From assembly GCF_002198095.1 (NCBI RefSeq), contig NZ_NHMK01000009.1:186001-250000 (forward strand): a DNA stretch of 64,000 nt, written 5' to 3'. This document shows, piece by piece, positions 8,277 to 17,521 of the stretch. The translations under genes and the position numbers were made by a program. Every line of letters starts with the position of its first letter. Position 1 is the stretch's first letter. This DNA comes from Deinococcus indicus (lineage in GTDB: Bacteria > Deinococcota > Deinococci > Deinococcales > Deinococcaceae). The notes beneath the pieces were generated by a model that saw nothing but the letters and a program-made list of their open reading frames with translations, was not told where the DNA came from and searched no databases.

Positions 8277-9206
8277 TTACTTCAGGGCCTTGACCATGAT
8301 GTCCACGTTCGCGCGGAACGCCTTGAGGTACGTGTCGCCGCTGCTGCCCTTGGCCCCGAGGGCGTCGGTGTACAGGGGCGGGGCAACGCGAGCGCCGGTC
8401 TCGCGGGACAGCGTCTGGGCGAGGCGGGCGTTGACGGTGTTCTCGGTGAAGATCACCCGCGCGCCCGCCTTCTTCATGGCCTGCGCCAGGGTCGCGAGTT
8501 CACGGGAGGTGGGTTCGCGTTCGGTCCCGACACCCGGAATGACGGCGCCGACCACGCGCAGCCCGTAGCGTTCGGCGAAGTAACCGAGGCTGTCGTGGTT
8601 GGTGACGATCACGCGCCGCGCGGCGGGAATGCTGGCGAACTGCTTTTTCGCGTAGGCGTCGGCGGCGCTGATGGCTTTCAGCTGCGCGGCGGCGTTCTTC
8701 GCGTAGGTGGCCTTCCCGGCCGGGTCCAGCTGGGTCAGGGCGGCCTGGGCGTTCTTCACGTACCCGGCGGCCAGGGTGGGGTCCCACCAGGCGTGCGGGT
8801 CGAGCGGGCCGTGGTCGTGGTCGTCCCCGGCGTGTTCGTCGGCGTGTTCGTCGCCGTGGTCGTCATGGCCGGCCTCGTGGAGTTTCAGGCCGGCCGTGAG
8901 TTCCCGGACCGCAACCCTGGGGGCGCTGGCTTTCAGTTTGGGCAGCCAGGGTTCCAGGCCGGCGCCGTTGGCGAACAGTGCGCGGCTCTGCGCGAGGCTG
9001 CGGATGGCGCCGGTGGTGGGCTGGAAGGCGTGCGTGTCGGCCCCGGCGGGCACGATGACGTTCACCTGCACGCGGCTGCCGCCGACGACCCGCACGAAGT
9101 CCGCGATGATGGTGGTGGTCGCGCTGACCTGCAGCGGCGCGGCGCTCGCACCGGGGGCGGCGCAGGCGGCCAGCAGCGCGGGAATCAGCAGCGCGGAGCG
9201 TTTCAC
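8277..9206 (-). CDS. znuA: Zinc ABC transporter substrate-binding lipoprotein ZnuA
   Basis: Extracytoplasmic zinc-binding protein of 309 residues (cluster A-I). The signal peptide ends with a lipobox (LLAAC), so it is membrane anchored. A His/Asp-rich loop near residue 120 ([20 protein letters not shown]) is the mark of zinc-specific members; ligands include His in [17 protein letters not shown] and [13 protein letters not shown], and the acidic residue in YTDAL. The start is GTG at 9206, overlapping the stop of rpmB (GTGA), so it is translationally coupled to the L28 gene and shares its zinc-responsive control. A strong terminator follows. Confidence 0.93.
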   Translation of the reverse strand: MKRSALLIPALLAACAAPGASAAPLQVSATTTIIADFVRVVGGSRVQVNVIVPAGADTHAFQPTTGAIRSLAQSRALFANGAGLEPWLPKLKASAPRVAVRELTAGLKLHEAGHDDHGDEHADEHAGDDHDHGPLDPHAWWDPTLAAGYVKNAQAALTQLDPAGKATYAKNAAAQLKAISAADAYAKKQFASIPAARRVIVTNHDSLGYFAERYGLRVVGAVIPGVGTEREPTSRELATLAQAMKKAGARVIFTENTVNARLAQTLSRETGARVAPPLYTDALGAKGSSGDTYLKAFRANVDIMVKALK

Positions 9207-9460
9207 AGCAGTTCGATGCCCTTGTGGGGGCCGCGGCTGAGGGTCCGCAGGGCGTTCGCGCTGAGCCAGACGGTCTTGACGGTGCTCTTGCCGTTCACGG
9301 TCTCGCGGATGGTCTTCTTCAGCAGGTTGGCGCGCTGCACGCGTTTGGTCACGCCCGTGACCTTGCGGCCCACGCCGCCCGCAGCGCGGGCCTTGCCGCG
9401 ACGGGTCACGCTGTTCACCACGAGGTTCTTCTTGCCGGTCAGGTAGCATTCACGACTCAT
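9203..9460 (-). CDS. rpmB: 50S ribosomal protein L28, zinc-independent form
   Basis: Ribosomal protein of 85 residues, large-subunit component. [19 protein letters not shown] and the C-terminal [12 protein letters not shown] identify L28. Only one Cys is present, so the CxxC pairs of the zinc-binding L28 form are missing. Co-transcription with znuA and location under a Fur/Zur-type box fit the known theme in which zinc-starved bacteria express zinc-free ribosomal paralogues. Whether the genome has a second, zinc-binding L28 cannot be seen here; if not, this is the sole L28. Shine-Dalgarno AAGGAG lies 8 nt before the ATG, inside the box. Confidence 0.93.
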   Translation of the reverse strand: MSRECYLTGKKNLVVNSVTRRGKARAAGGVGRKVTGVTKRVQRANLLKKTIRETVNGKSTVKTVWLSANALRTLSRGPHKGIELL

Positions 9461-9478
9461 ATTGATATCTCCTTATCA
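9457..9478 (-). promoter_or_regulatory. Fur/Zur-type operator overlapping the rpmB ribosome site
   Basis: Read on the minus strand this 22-bp site begins TGATAAGGAG and continues ATATCAATATGA. It matches the site at 10608-10629 at 16 of 22 positions, including TGATAA and ATATCA. It covers the Shine-Dalgarno and start codon of rpmB. Zinc control is inferred from the genes served. Confidence 0.55.
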
Positions 9479-9541
9479 CGTCTGGGGGTGGGGGAAAGGT
9501 TCAGCAGCGCACGTTCTGCCGGGCGCACCTTCTGGCGGTGG

Positions 9542-10603
9542 TCAGGCGCGCAGGGCGCCGCTCAGCAGCTGGTCCAGCGCCGCGCCGTCGAGGTCGTGCC
9601 CGATGAACACCAGTTCACTGAAGGCCTCGTCCGGGCTGAGCCACTCGCCCGCCGTCTCCAGGGCCAGCTGGCGGCCGGTGTGGTTCCAGAGGGTCGCCAC
9701 GCCGTTGCCCAGGTTCACCCAGCCCTTGGAGCGGATCACGTTGCGCGGCAGGCCCAGTGTCAGCGCCTCTTTCAGGCGGTCCGGGTCGAAGGGCCGCTCG
9801 CTGCGGAAGATGTGGGTGCCCAGCCCGTACGTCTCGGATTCCGGGGTGTGTTCCTTTTCCAGTTCGGTCATCCAGGCGTCGAGCTGGCTGGAGTGGTCGA
9901 AGTCGAACAGGCCGGTGTTCAGCAGTTCGCTGGCGGGCAGGACGCCGCGCGTGGCTTCCAGCACGCGGGCGCGGGGGTTGGTGATGCCGATCAGTTCGCG
10001 CAGCTGCCGCACGTCGTCCGGCGCGGCCAGATCGAGTTTGTTCAGCACGACGATGTCCGCGAATTCCAGCTGCTCGGCCAGCAGTTCCCCGAAGCCGCGC
10101 TCGAAATCGTCGCCGGGGATGGCGTCCTGGCGGTTCCAGAGCGTGAAGAACTGCGCGCTGTCCACCACCGTGATCATGGCGTCCACGTGCACGCGGCCCA
10201 GCAGGTCGGGAATGGCGGGCTGGCCCTCCTCGGGTTCGATTTCCAGTTCCTCGGGGGTCAGGCAGAAGCTCTGCGCGATGGGCAGGGGCTCGCCGATGCC
10301 GGTGGATTCGATCAGGATGGCGTCCAGCTCGCGCGTTTCCAGCAGGTCGTTCACGGCGTGCAGCAGGTCGCCGCGCAGCGTGCAGCAGATGCAGCCGTTG
10401 CTGAGTTCGATGGTCTGCTCGTCGGTCTTGACCACGAGGCTGGCGTCGATGTTCACGGCGCCGAACTCGTTGACGATCACGGCGACGCGCTGCCCGTCGG
10501 TCTGGGTCAGCAGGTGGTTCAGGAGGGTGGTCTTCCCGGCGCCTAGGAAACCGCACAGGACGGTGATGGGCACAGAGGAGCGGACAGGGGGGACAGTCAC
10601 CAT
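9542..10603 (-). CDS. COG0523 (CobW-like) GTPase, probable zinc metallochaperone
   Basis: Cytoplasmic G3E GTPase of 353 residues. Walker [10 protein letters not shown] (18-26), the metal-binding CICC motif (71-74), Walker B-like ESTGIGEP and the guanine-specificity NKLD are all visible; the C-terminal CobW domain contains RSKGWVNLG. Members under zinc repression deliver scarce zinc to priority enzymes. The gene stands 81 bp upstream of rpmB-znuA on the same strand and is headed by a palindromic Fur/Zur box. The start is the ATG at 10603; a longer frame runs through the operator into the divergent gene and is rejected. A TATCAT -10 (10618-10613) lies inside the box. Confidence 0.9.
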   Translation of the reverse strand: MVTVPPVRSSVPITVLCGFLGAGKTTLLNHLLTQTDGQRVAVIVNEFGAVNIDASLVVKTDEQTIELSNGCICCTLRGDLLHAVNDLLETRELDAILIESTGIGEPLPIAQSFCLTPEELEIEPEEGQPAIPDLLGRVHVDAMITVVDSAQFFTLWNRQDAIPGDDFERGFGELLAEQLEFADIVVLNKLDLAAPDDVRQLRELIGITNPRARVLEATRGVLPASELLNTGLFDFDHSSQLDAWMTELEKEHTPESETYGLGTHIFRSERPFDPDRLKEALTLGLPRNVIRSKGWVNLGNGVATLWNHTGRQLALETAGEWLSPDEAFSELVFIGHDLDGAALDQLLSGALRA

Positions 10604-10607
10604 AGCC

Positions 10608-10629
10608 TGATAATGATATTCTATTATCA
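10608..10629. promoter_or_regulatory. Palindromic Fur/Zur-type box between divergent genes
   Basis: Perfect 7-bp inverted repeat TGATAAT (10608-10614) and ATTATCA (10623-10629), 8-nt spacer, close to the GATAAT hexamer array of Fur boxes. It overlaps the -10 elements of both divergent genes: TATCAT to the left and TATTAT (10622-10627) to the right, 7 nt before the ATG at 10635. One repressor bound here should silence both directions. Confidence 0.7.
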
Positions 10630-10634
10630 ATTTT

Positions 10635-11156
10635 ATGGCAAGGTTCCACACCCTCCGACGCTGCCCCCTGACCGCCCAGTTCTGGTTCCTGGGCCTCGAC
10701 GCCCGCCAGGGCGACCTCGCCCTGCGCGGCTTCCGCAAGAGCCCCAGCCCGCAGGGCAGCAGCCTGTACACCCTGGGTCACCTGACCCTGCACTCGGCCG
10801 GTCTGACCCTGGACCTGCCGGACGGCGCGCTGCACTTCAACCGCCGCACCCAGACCTTCACCCGGAACGGGCGCACCGTGCTCGCCACCGAGGGCCGCCT
10901 GCACCTGCGCGCCGCGCTGTACGCCCACGAGGCCTGGATCGCCGCCCGCCACGGCCCCGGCTACCGCGAGGCGCTGGTACGCCTGCACCGCCCGCCGCGC
11001 CCGGTCGTGGGGGCGCTGGAACCCTGGCGGGCCTACCTGCGCGGCGGACCTGTGGACGGAGCGGACCTGAATCTCGCGCTGCCGCGACCGATGGGCGGCC
11101 GGGTGGCTGGTCCCGCCGCCCACCTGCCCTCCAGATCGACCCACCCGATGCTTTAA
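10635..11156 (+). CDS. Unknown protein sharing a Zur-type operator with the zinc GTPase
   Basis: I do not recognise this 173-residue protein. It begins [20 protein letters not shown], has no signal peptide or membrane segment, is rich in Arg, His, Pro and Leu, and carries [20 protein letters not shown] in the centre; the C-terminal 35 residues look disordered. It is transcribed from the same operator region as the COG0523 GTPase, so expression in zinc limitation is likely. TATTAT lies 7 nt before the ATG, so the message is leaderless. A role in zinc handling is inference from position; no catalytic motif is visible. Confidence 0.72.
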   Translation: MARFHTLRRCPLTAQFWFLGLDARQGDLALRGFRKSPSPQGSSLYTLGHLTLHSAGLTLDLPDGALHFNRRTQTFTRNGRTVLATEGRLHLRAALYAHEAWIAARHGPGYREALVRLHRPPRPVVGALEPWRAYLRGGPVDGADLNLALPRPMGGRVAGPAAHLPSRSTHPML

Positions 11157-11198
11157 AAAGTAAAGTGTGCTTGGCTGACCATCCGCAAAGGTGCCCGG

Positions 11199-11207
11199 TG
11201 GTACGCT
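11199..11207 (+). promoter_or_regulatory. Extended -10 promoter of trxB
   Basis: TGGTACGCT is an extended -10 element (TG-N-TACGCT) ending 6 nt before the ATG at 11214; no good -35 is seen at 17 bp. The transcript should start at or next to the start codon. Confidence 0.55.
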
Positions 11208-11213
11208 TCACAC

Positions 11214-12200
<987 letters not shown>

Positions 12201-12217
12201 GAACACCTCAGCCCGCG

Positions 12218-12250
12218 GCGGGACGCCCCGGTGGTGGAGGGGCGTCCCGC
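12218..12250 (+). terminator. Hairpin after trxB
   Basis: A 12-bp perfect stem (GCGGGACGCCCC with 12239-12250) and 9-nt loop lie 18 bp after the trxB stop. There is no clear T-tract; the -10 of the next gene (TATGCT, 12256-12261) follows at once. Confidence 0.6.
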
Positions 12251-12267
12251 TCGCTTATGCTCGGCAC

Positions 12268-12783
12268 ATGCCTCACCGCACCTTCATGAGCCGCCTGCGC
12301 CGCAAGGCGAACGGGTACGCGGCCAAGGTGCGCCGCCTCCTGCGCAGCCTGCGCGCCAGCGACGCCCACCCCGACGACCCCTGGGCGCAGACCCACCTGA
12401 CCCCCGAAGAGACCCGCGTGTACCGCGCCATGGACCCCCGTGACCGCGAACACGCCTGCCGCGTCACCCGCCACCTGATCCGCGACCACCCGCACGCCGA
12501 CCCGGAACTGGTCGCCGCCGCGCTGCTGCACGACTGCGGCAAGAGCCTGCGCCCCTACCGGCTGTGGGAGCGGGTGCTGGTCGGCCTGATCCCCAACCGC
12601 CTGTCCCGGATCCTGCCGCCCGTCGGGGCCGTCGGCATCCGCGCGCACCACCCGGAACTCGGGGCCCGCCTGCTGGCTCACGCCGGCGCCCGCCCCCGCG
12701 TCGCCCGCCTCGTCGCCCGCCACCACCACCCCGGCGGCGACCCGGACGCCGCGCTGCTGCACCTCTACGACGATCAGGAATAG
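12268..12783 (+). CDS. HD-domain phosphohydrolase
   Basis: Metal-dependent HD protein of 171 residues, cytoplasmic. The ligand set is His62 (REHACRV), His88-Asp89 (LLHDCGK) and a later His/Asp pair (RAHHPELG, ARHHHPGGD), the pattern of single-domain HD hydrolases acting on nucleotides or cyclic nucleotides. The first 35 residues are very basic (RLRRKANGYAAKVRRLLRSLR). TATGCT (12256-12261) lies 6 nt before the ATG. The substrate is unknown. It is convergent with slyD across a shared hairpin. Confidence 0.85.
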   Translation: MPHRTFMSRLRRKANGYAAKVRRLLRSLRASDAHPDDPWAQTHLTPEETRVYRAMDPRDREHACRVTRHLIRDHPHADPELVAAALLHDCGKSLRPYRLWERVLVGLIPNRLSRILPPVGAVGIRAHHPELGARLLAHAGARPRVARLVARHHHPGGDPDAALLHLYDDQE

Positions 12784-12802
12784 GCCGCCCCGGCACACGG
12801 AC

Positions 12803-12836
12803 AGCGCCGCCTTCCCCAACCGGGAGAGGCGGCGCT
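12803..12836. terminator. Hairpin between convergent HD and slyD genes
   Basis: A 10-bp perfect stem (AGCGCCGCCT / AGGCGGCGCT) closes a 14-nt loop that can itself pair. The T-tract is weak in both directions. Confidence 0.6.
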
Positions 12837-12866
12837 ATTGCAGGAAGTCAGCCTTCCTGGTGCGGA

Positions 12867-13346
12867 TTACTCGTGGTCGTGGTGGCCGTCGGCGTGCGCG
12901 TGGCCGTGCTCGAGTTCCTCGGGCGTGGCGTCACGCACGGCCAGGACCTTCACGTCGAAGTCCAGGACCAGTCCCGCCATGGGGTGGTTGAAGTCCACCT
13001 TCACGGTGTCGCCGTCCACGTTGATCACCGTGAAGGGCAGCATGCTGCCGTCCTCGGCCTGCGCGTAGTACGTCGCGCCGACCTCGATGTCGTCCTCGAA
13101 ATCTTCGCGGGACAGGTCCTCGATGTTGTCCTCGTCGCGGGGGCCGTAGCCTTCCTCGGGCTGCACCGTCAGTTGCATCGCGTCACCGGCGGCCTTGCCT
13201 TCCAGCGCGTTCTCCAGGCCGGGAATGATGTTGCTGTGCCCGTGCAGGTACACCAGCGGCTCGCCCGCTTCGCTCTGGTCGATGATTTCGCCGTTCACGG
13301 TGAGCTTGTAATCGAGTTCGACAACCTTGTCCTGGGTAATGTTCAT
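12867..13346 (-). CDS. slyD: FKBP-type peptidyl-prolyl isomerase, SlyD
   Basis: Cytoplasmic prolyl isomerase and chaperone of 159 residues. The FKBP fold with inserted chaperone flap is read from VVELDYKLTVNGEIID, PLVYLHGHSNIIPGLE and the NHPMAGLVLDFDVKV end. The His-rich tail (HGHAHADGHHDHE) is the metal-binding tail of SlyD proteins, often involved in nickel delivery. Shine-Dalgarno GGAGA lies 5-6 nt before the ATG. Single gene; no partner nickel enzyme is visible nearby. Confidence 0.94.
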   Translation of the reverse strand: MNITQDKVVELDYKLTVNGEIIDQSEAGEPLVYLHGHSNIIPGLENALEGKAAGDAMQLTVQPEEGYGPRDEDNIEDLSREDFEDDIEVGATYYAQAEDGSMLPFTVINVDGDTVKVDFNHPMAGLVLDFDVKVLAVRDATPEELEHGHAHADGHHDHE

Positions 13347-13442
13347 GCGGTCTCCATTTCCCCGTCCGTCCCTGGAGGTCAGGGAACGCCGGACAGGTTC
13401 TGTTGCCCAAGGAGTGTACCCTCTCGGCGCGGACAGGAACCG

Positions 13443-14516
13443 TTACCGTACCCTGAAACTCCACGCGACCCGCCCGGCCGACGTGCCGAAACTCACCTGC
13501 GCGCGGTCCCCGGCCCGCAGCGGCGCGTGCGGCAGCAGCACCCCGGCCCCCTGCGCGGCCAGCACGCCCCGCCCGGCCCGCGTGTCGCCCTCCGACGCCC
13601 CCCGGAAGGTGTCCGCGCGCAGCAGGCACGCCGGGACGGGCCGCCCGTTCACCTTCAGGGCCGCGCCGCGCACCGTGACGCCCGGCCCCATCAGCAGAGC
13701 GATGGGAGCGCCCGCCCCGCTCAGCCCGCAGTGCACCAGCGGGTCCGGCCACTCGGCCGCCGACGCCTCCGCCGGGAACGCCGCCAGCTCCAGGCCCGCC
13801 TCCGGGCCGGGGTAACGCACGGGGTACGCCTCACCGGTCGCCGCACCCAGGCCACGCCTTACATCCAGCACGGCCGCCGACCGGAACGCCCCGGCCGCGT
13901 CTTGCGCCTCGCCGGACGCCACGCGGGTCAGGCGCGGGTCGAGCAGTTGCGGCAGGTGGAACGCGCCACCCACCCAGTACGACAGCGCGCGCCGCAGGTC
14001 GCTGCCGGGCTGCGACGACACGAAGTAATGCCCCGGCGCGCAGGCCTCGCCCGCCGCCGACCGGAACGGACTGGCCGGGTCCTGGCGGTGCTCGGCGCGG
14101 TCGGCCCGCACCAGATACCGCGCGTGCGCCGCGCAGCCCGCCTGCCAGTCCGGCTCGGCCCGCACCGCGCCCACGCCCGCCCCGGCCCGCAGGCGGTTCA
14201 GCAGGGCCAGCGCCGGGTCCGGCGTCGGGTCTGTGGTGGGCTGCGCTGGAACAGGCGGCACCGGGTCTGACGGCCCTGGCTCCGGCTGGGGATCCGGGGC
14301 GGATTCCGGTGCGGCTGGCAGGGGCGCTTCTGGGGGCGCTTCGGCTGGTGGGGCCTCGGCAGTCGTGGGCGTGCTGACCGTGGTCGGGGCAGGTGGTGGG
14401 CCGGGCAGCCACCCCGCCGCCCGCAGGCCGACCCACGCCAGGGCCAGCAGCGCCAGCAGCCAGACGAGCGCCCACGCGGCCCGCCGCGCCGCCCACCGCC
14501 AGGAGAAACCGTCCAT
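13443..14516 (-). CDS. Membrane-anchored CAP (SCP/PR-1) domain protein
   Basis: Protein of 357 residues with an N-terminal membrane segment (about 12-36), a Pro/Ala/Glu-rich linker (about 40-100) and a CAP domain beginning ALALLNRLRAGAGVGAV and continuing with AHARYLVRADRAEHRQDP. It is expected outside the membrane; bacterial CAP proteins are linked to envelope or stress roles, with no agreed activity. A C-terminal beta-rich extension carries GVTVRGAALKVNGRPVP. Start ATG 14516 has TACCAT 9 nt upstream; the earlier ATG at 14546 overlaps the promoter of divergent moeA. Confidence 0.8.
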   Translation of the reverse strand: MDGFSWRWAARRAAWALVWLLALLALAWVGLRAAGWLPGPPPAPTTVSTPTTAEAPPAEAPPEAPLPAAPESAPDPQPEPGPSDPVPPVPAQPTTDPTPDPALALLNRLRAGAGVGAVRAEPDWQAGCAAHARYLVRADRAEHRQDPASPFRSAAGEACAPGHYFVSSQPGSDLRRALSYWVGGAFHLPQLLDPRLTRVASGEAQDAAGAFRSAAVLDVRRGLGAATGEAYPVRYPGPEAGLELAAFPAEASAAEWPDPLVHCGLSGAGAPIALLMGPGVTVRGAALKVNGRPVPACLLRADTFRGASEGDTRAGRGVLAAQGAGVLLPHAPLRAGDRAQVSFGTSAGRVAWSFRVR

Positions 14517-14578
14517 GAATGCCTCATGGTAGGGTCGGCCGCGCACCGGCAGGGCGGCCCGGCCCCTATCCTGCCTTC

Positions 14579-15775
14579 ATGACTGCGCCGCTCCCCCCGT
14601 TCCCCATGCATGTCAGCGTGGACGAGGCCCGCACCCTGCTGGCCGCCCTGCTGCCCGACCGCCGCACCGAGACGCTGCCGCTCGCGCAGGCGGCCGGGCG
14701 GACCCTGGCGGGCGACCTGCGCGCCCTGGTCAGCCACCCCAGCGCCACCGAGAGCGCCCTGGACGGCATTGCTGCCCGCGAGGCCGACACGCTGGGGGCC
14801 ACGCCGGACGTCCCGGCGCGCCTGCGCGTGATCGGCGAGAGCCGCGCTGGGGCGGCCTTCACCGGCACGGTCGGCGCGGGCGAGTGCGTGCGCATCTACA
14901 CCGGCGCGCCCCTGCCGCCCGGCGCGGACGCCATCTGCCCGGTCGAACAGCTGCTCGACGACGGCCCGGACGGGGTGCTGCTGCGCCGCCCCGCAAGTCC
15001 CGGCGACGTGCGCCACGAGGGCGGCGACTTCCGCGCGGGCGAGGTCGTCATGACCGCCGGCCTGCTGCTGACCGCGCCCCGGCTGGCGCTGGCCGCCGCG
15101 CTGGGGCATCCGCAGGTGCCGGTGCTCGCGCCGCTGCGCGTGGCGCTGCTGTCCACCGGCGATGAGGTCGTCCCGCCCGGTCAGCCCCTGACGGCCGGGC
15201 AGGTGTACGACAGCAACTCCGTGGGCCTGCGTGCCATGCTGATCGAGGCCGGGTGCGAGGTCGTCCCGCTCGGGCACGCCCCGGACAGCCCCGAGGCCCT
15301 CCAGGCCGCCATCGACCGGGCCGGCGGCGCGGACGCGCTGCTCACCAGCGGCGGCGTCAGCATGGGCCGGTACGACTTCATGCGCGATCTGCTGATCGAG
15401 CAGGGCCGCGTGAGCTTCTGGAAGGTCCGGATGCGCCCCGGCGGACCCGCCATCCTGGGCGGCTGGAACGGCCTACCGGTCTTCGGCCTGCCGGGTAACC
15501 CGGTCAGCAGTCTCGTGGTGTTCCACGTGATCGTCCGGCCCGCCCTGACCGGCCAGCCCCCCCAGACGCTGCGGCTGCGCGCCGCCACGCCCTTCCGCGC
15601 CCTGCCCGACAAGACCGCCTTCTGGCGCGCCACCCTCCAGAACGGCATGGTCAGCGACTACGGCCAGCAGGGCAGCGGCATCCTCCGGTCTCTCAGCGAG
15701 GCCGGGGCGCTCGTCATCGTGCCCGAAGGCCGGCCCGTCGCGGCGGGCGACGACGTGGACGTGATCCTGCTGTGA
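14579..15775 (+). CDS. moeA: Molybdopterin molybdenumtransferase
   Basis: Cytoplasmic enzyme of 398 residues that inserts molybdate into adenylated molybdopterin. The MoCF-binding core has LLSTGDEVV, LLTSGGVSMGRYDFM and FGLPGNPVSS; the N-terminal half carries ATESALDGIA, where the usual SAMDGYA motif is altered (the Tyr position is Ile). The C-terminal beta domain ends GDDVDVILL. TATCCT (14567-14572) lies 6 nt before the ATG, leaderless. No other moa or mog gene is in the window, so the pathway must be completed elsewhere. Confidence 0.94.
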   Translation: MTAPLPPFPMHVSVDEARTLLAALLPDRRTETLPLAQAAGRTLAGDLRALVSHPSATESALDGIAAREADTLGATPDVPARLRVIGESRAGAAFTGTVGAGECVRIYTGAPLPPGADAICPVEQLLDDGPDGVLLRRPASPGDVRHEGGDFRAGEVVMTAGLLLTAPRLALAAALGHPQVPVLAPLRVALLSTGDEVVPPGQPLTAGQVYDSNSVGLRAMLIEAGCEVVPLGHAPDSPEALQAAIDRAGGADALLTSGGVSMGRYDFMRDLLIEQGRVSFWKVRMRPGGPAILGGWNGLPVFGLPGNPVSSLVVFHVIVRPALTGQPPQTLRLRAATPFRALPDKTAFWRATLQNGMVSDYGQQGSGILRSLSEAGALVIVPEGRPVAAGDDVDVILL

Positions 15776-15779
15776 GGTG

Positions 15780-15838
15780 AGCGGGGCGCGCGGGGCTGGT
15801 CGCCGTGAACCACCCCCACGCGCCCCACGCCGCTCACG
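15780..15838. terminator. Long imperfect hairpin between moeA and GH13 gene
   Basis: GCGGGGCGCGCGGGG pairs imperfectly with CCCCACGCGCCCC and CGCTCA further right. It lies just after the moeA stop and overlaps the end of the convergent gene; no T-tract. Confidence 0.45.
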
Positions 15839-17300
15839 CCAGCGGCACCAGCACCAGTGCGCCGCGCGCCGGGACGCTCAGGGGCGTGTCGGCGGTCAGG
15901 GTCAGGGTGCGGCCGGTCAGGACGTCGCGGTACTGGCCGGGCGTGACCCCCGTGACCGGCAGGTGCGCCTCGTGCTGCGCGGCGTTCAGGGCGATGTGCG
16001 CGTTGCCGGCCTCGTGGCGGCGCACGAAGACCACGCCCTCGCCCTGGGCGTGCGTGACCTCGAAGGTGCCGCGCGTCAGGGCCGGCACGCTGCGGCGCGC
16101 GGCGATCAGGGTGCGGGTCAGGGTTAGGGTGTCCCCATCCCAGTCCTGCTCGTCCCACGGGAAGGCGCGGCGGCAGTCGGGGTCGGGACCGCCGGGCAGG
16201 CCGATCTCATCACCGTAGTAGATGCAGGGCGCGCCCACGTACGTCATCTGGAACACGGTCGCCAGCCGGTACGCGGTCGCGTCACCGCCCACGGCCGTCA
16301 GGAAACGGGCCGTGTCGTGCGAGTCGAGCAGGTTCAGCTGCGCCCGCACGATCTCCGGGTGGTACATGTTCTTCACGTCGGTCATGCGGGCCGCGAACGC
16401 CTCGGCCGTCATGGGGTCCACGCGGCCCGTGCCGCTGCGTTCGTTCATGGGGTGATCCAGCGTCCGCGCCCCGAAGAACGCCAGACACGGCCGCGTGAAG
16501 TGGTAGTTCATGACCGCGTCGAACTGGTCGCCCTGCAACCAGCGGTGCGCGTCCCCCCAGATCTCCCCGACGATGTACGCCTCGGGGTTCACGGCCTTCA
16601 CGCGGCGGCGGAACTCCTGCCAGAACGAGTCGTCGTCGATCTCGTTCGGCACGTCCAGCCGCCAGCCGTCGATTCCGAACCGCATCCAGTACTCGGCCAC
16701 GTCCCACAGGAACTCCCGCACCGCCGGGTTGGCCGTGTTGAACTTCGGCAGGGCGCGGTTCCCCCACCACGCGGCGTAGTTGGCGGGGCGGGTGTCGTCG
16801 TACGGTTGCAGCGGCCAGCCGTCCACATGGAACCAGTCGCGGTACGCGCTCGCCTCGCCCTGCTCCAGCAGGTCGTTGAACTGGAAGAAGCCGCGGCTGG
16901 AGTGGTTGAACACGCCGTCCAGCACCACCCGGATGCCGCGCGCGTGCGCCTCGTCGATCAGGGCGCGCAGGGCGTCGTTCCCGCCCAGCATGGGGTCCAC
17001 CTGATAGTAGTCGTGCGTGTGGTACCGGTGGTTGCTGGCCGACTGGAACACCGGGCAGAAGTAGATGGCGTTCACGCCCAGCCCCTGGATGTGATCCAGC
17101 CGCTCGATCACTCCCCACAGGTCGCCGCCCATGTACTTATGGAAGTGCGGCGTGTCGCCCCAGGGTTGCAGGTTCAGGCCCGTCACGCGGCCTGAACGGG
17201 CGAAACGGTCGGGGAAGATCTGGTAGAACACCGCGTCCGCCACCCAGTCGGGCGTGATGGGATGCGTGTCGCGGGAACGGTCGGGGCGCTGCGGATTCAT
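15834..17300 (-). CDS. Glycoside hydrolase family 13 (neopullulanase/cyclomaltodextrinase-like)
   Basis: Alpha-glucan hydrolase of 488 residues, probably cytoplasmic as no signal peptide is seen. Catalytic residues: Asp216 ([10 protein letters not shown]), Glu246 (VGEIWGD) and the later Asp in [18 protein letters not shown] is region I, and VPNEIDDD after the nucleophile is the MPKLN/VPNE type of neopullulanases. An N-terminal CBM34-like domain is absent. The start is ATG 17300, with TATGCT (17315-17310) 9 nt upstream; a longer frame would translate part of repeat element A and is rejected. It likely degrades maltodextrins. Confidence 0.9.
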   Translation of the reverse strand: MNPQRPDRSRDTHPITPDWVADAVFYQIFPDRFARSGRVTGLNLQPWGDTPHFHKYMGGDLWGVIERLDHIQGLGVNAIYFCPVFQSASNHRYHTHDYYQVDPMLGGNDALRALIDEAHARGIRVVLDGVFNHSSRGFFQFNDLLEQGEASAYRDWFHVDGWPLQPYDDTRPANYAAWWGNRALPKFNTANPAVREFLWDVAEYWMRFGIDGWRLDVPNEIDDDSFWQEFRRRVKAVNPEAYIVGEIWGDAHRWLQGDQFDAVMNYHFTRPCLAFFGARTLDHPMNERSGTGRVDPMTAEAFAARMTDVKNMYHPEIVRAQLNLLDSHDTARFLTAVGGDATAYRLATVFQMTYVGAPCIYYGDEIGLPGGPDPDCRRAFPWDEQDWDGDTLTLTRTLIAARRSVPALTRGTFEVTHAQGEGVVFVRRHEAGNAHIALNAAQHEAHLPVTGVTPGQYRDVLTGRTLTLTADTPLSVPARGALVLVPLA

Positions 17301-17338
17301 CTCTGCGGCAGCATAGCGGGGATTGGCTGGCAATCCCC

Positions 17339-17511
17339 TGACAGCGGACTCCGATTGAATGGACTGCAAGGCCCGTTCAATCGGAGCGAAGCGACTCGTA
17401 GAGCTGCCCCGCAGAGTGGGGGCAACAGCGGGCTGCCGGACGTGGAGCCGGCAGGGGCGGTGAAGTTCCGGATGGTTGGCGAAACAAACGGCAGTCCGTA
17501 TGACAGCGGAC
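17339..17511 (+). repeat. Element A copy 1 (MITE-like repeat), full length
   Basis: Carries the family core: the GATTGAATGG hairpin, GAGCTGCCCCGCAG, CGTGGAGCCGGC, GTGAAGTTCCGGAT and the right end CAGTCCGTATGA. The left terminus is altered (CAGCGGACTCCG). The copy is bounded by an 11-bp direct repeat TGACAGCGGAC at 17339-17349 and 17501-17511. It lies between the GH13 promoter and the end of the nucleotidyltransferase gene. Confidence 0.85.
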
Positions 17512-17521
17512 CGCGCTCACG

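Noticed and set aside
17300..17369. N-terminal extension of the GH13 enzyme
   Set aside because: The extra codons read through repeat element A and past a good leaderless -10; other copies of the element are non-coding.
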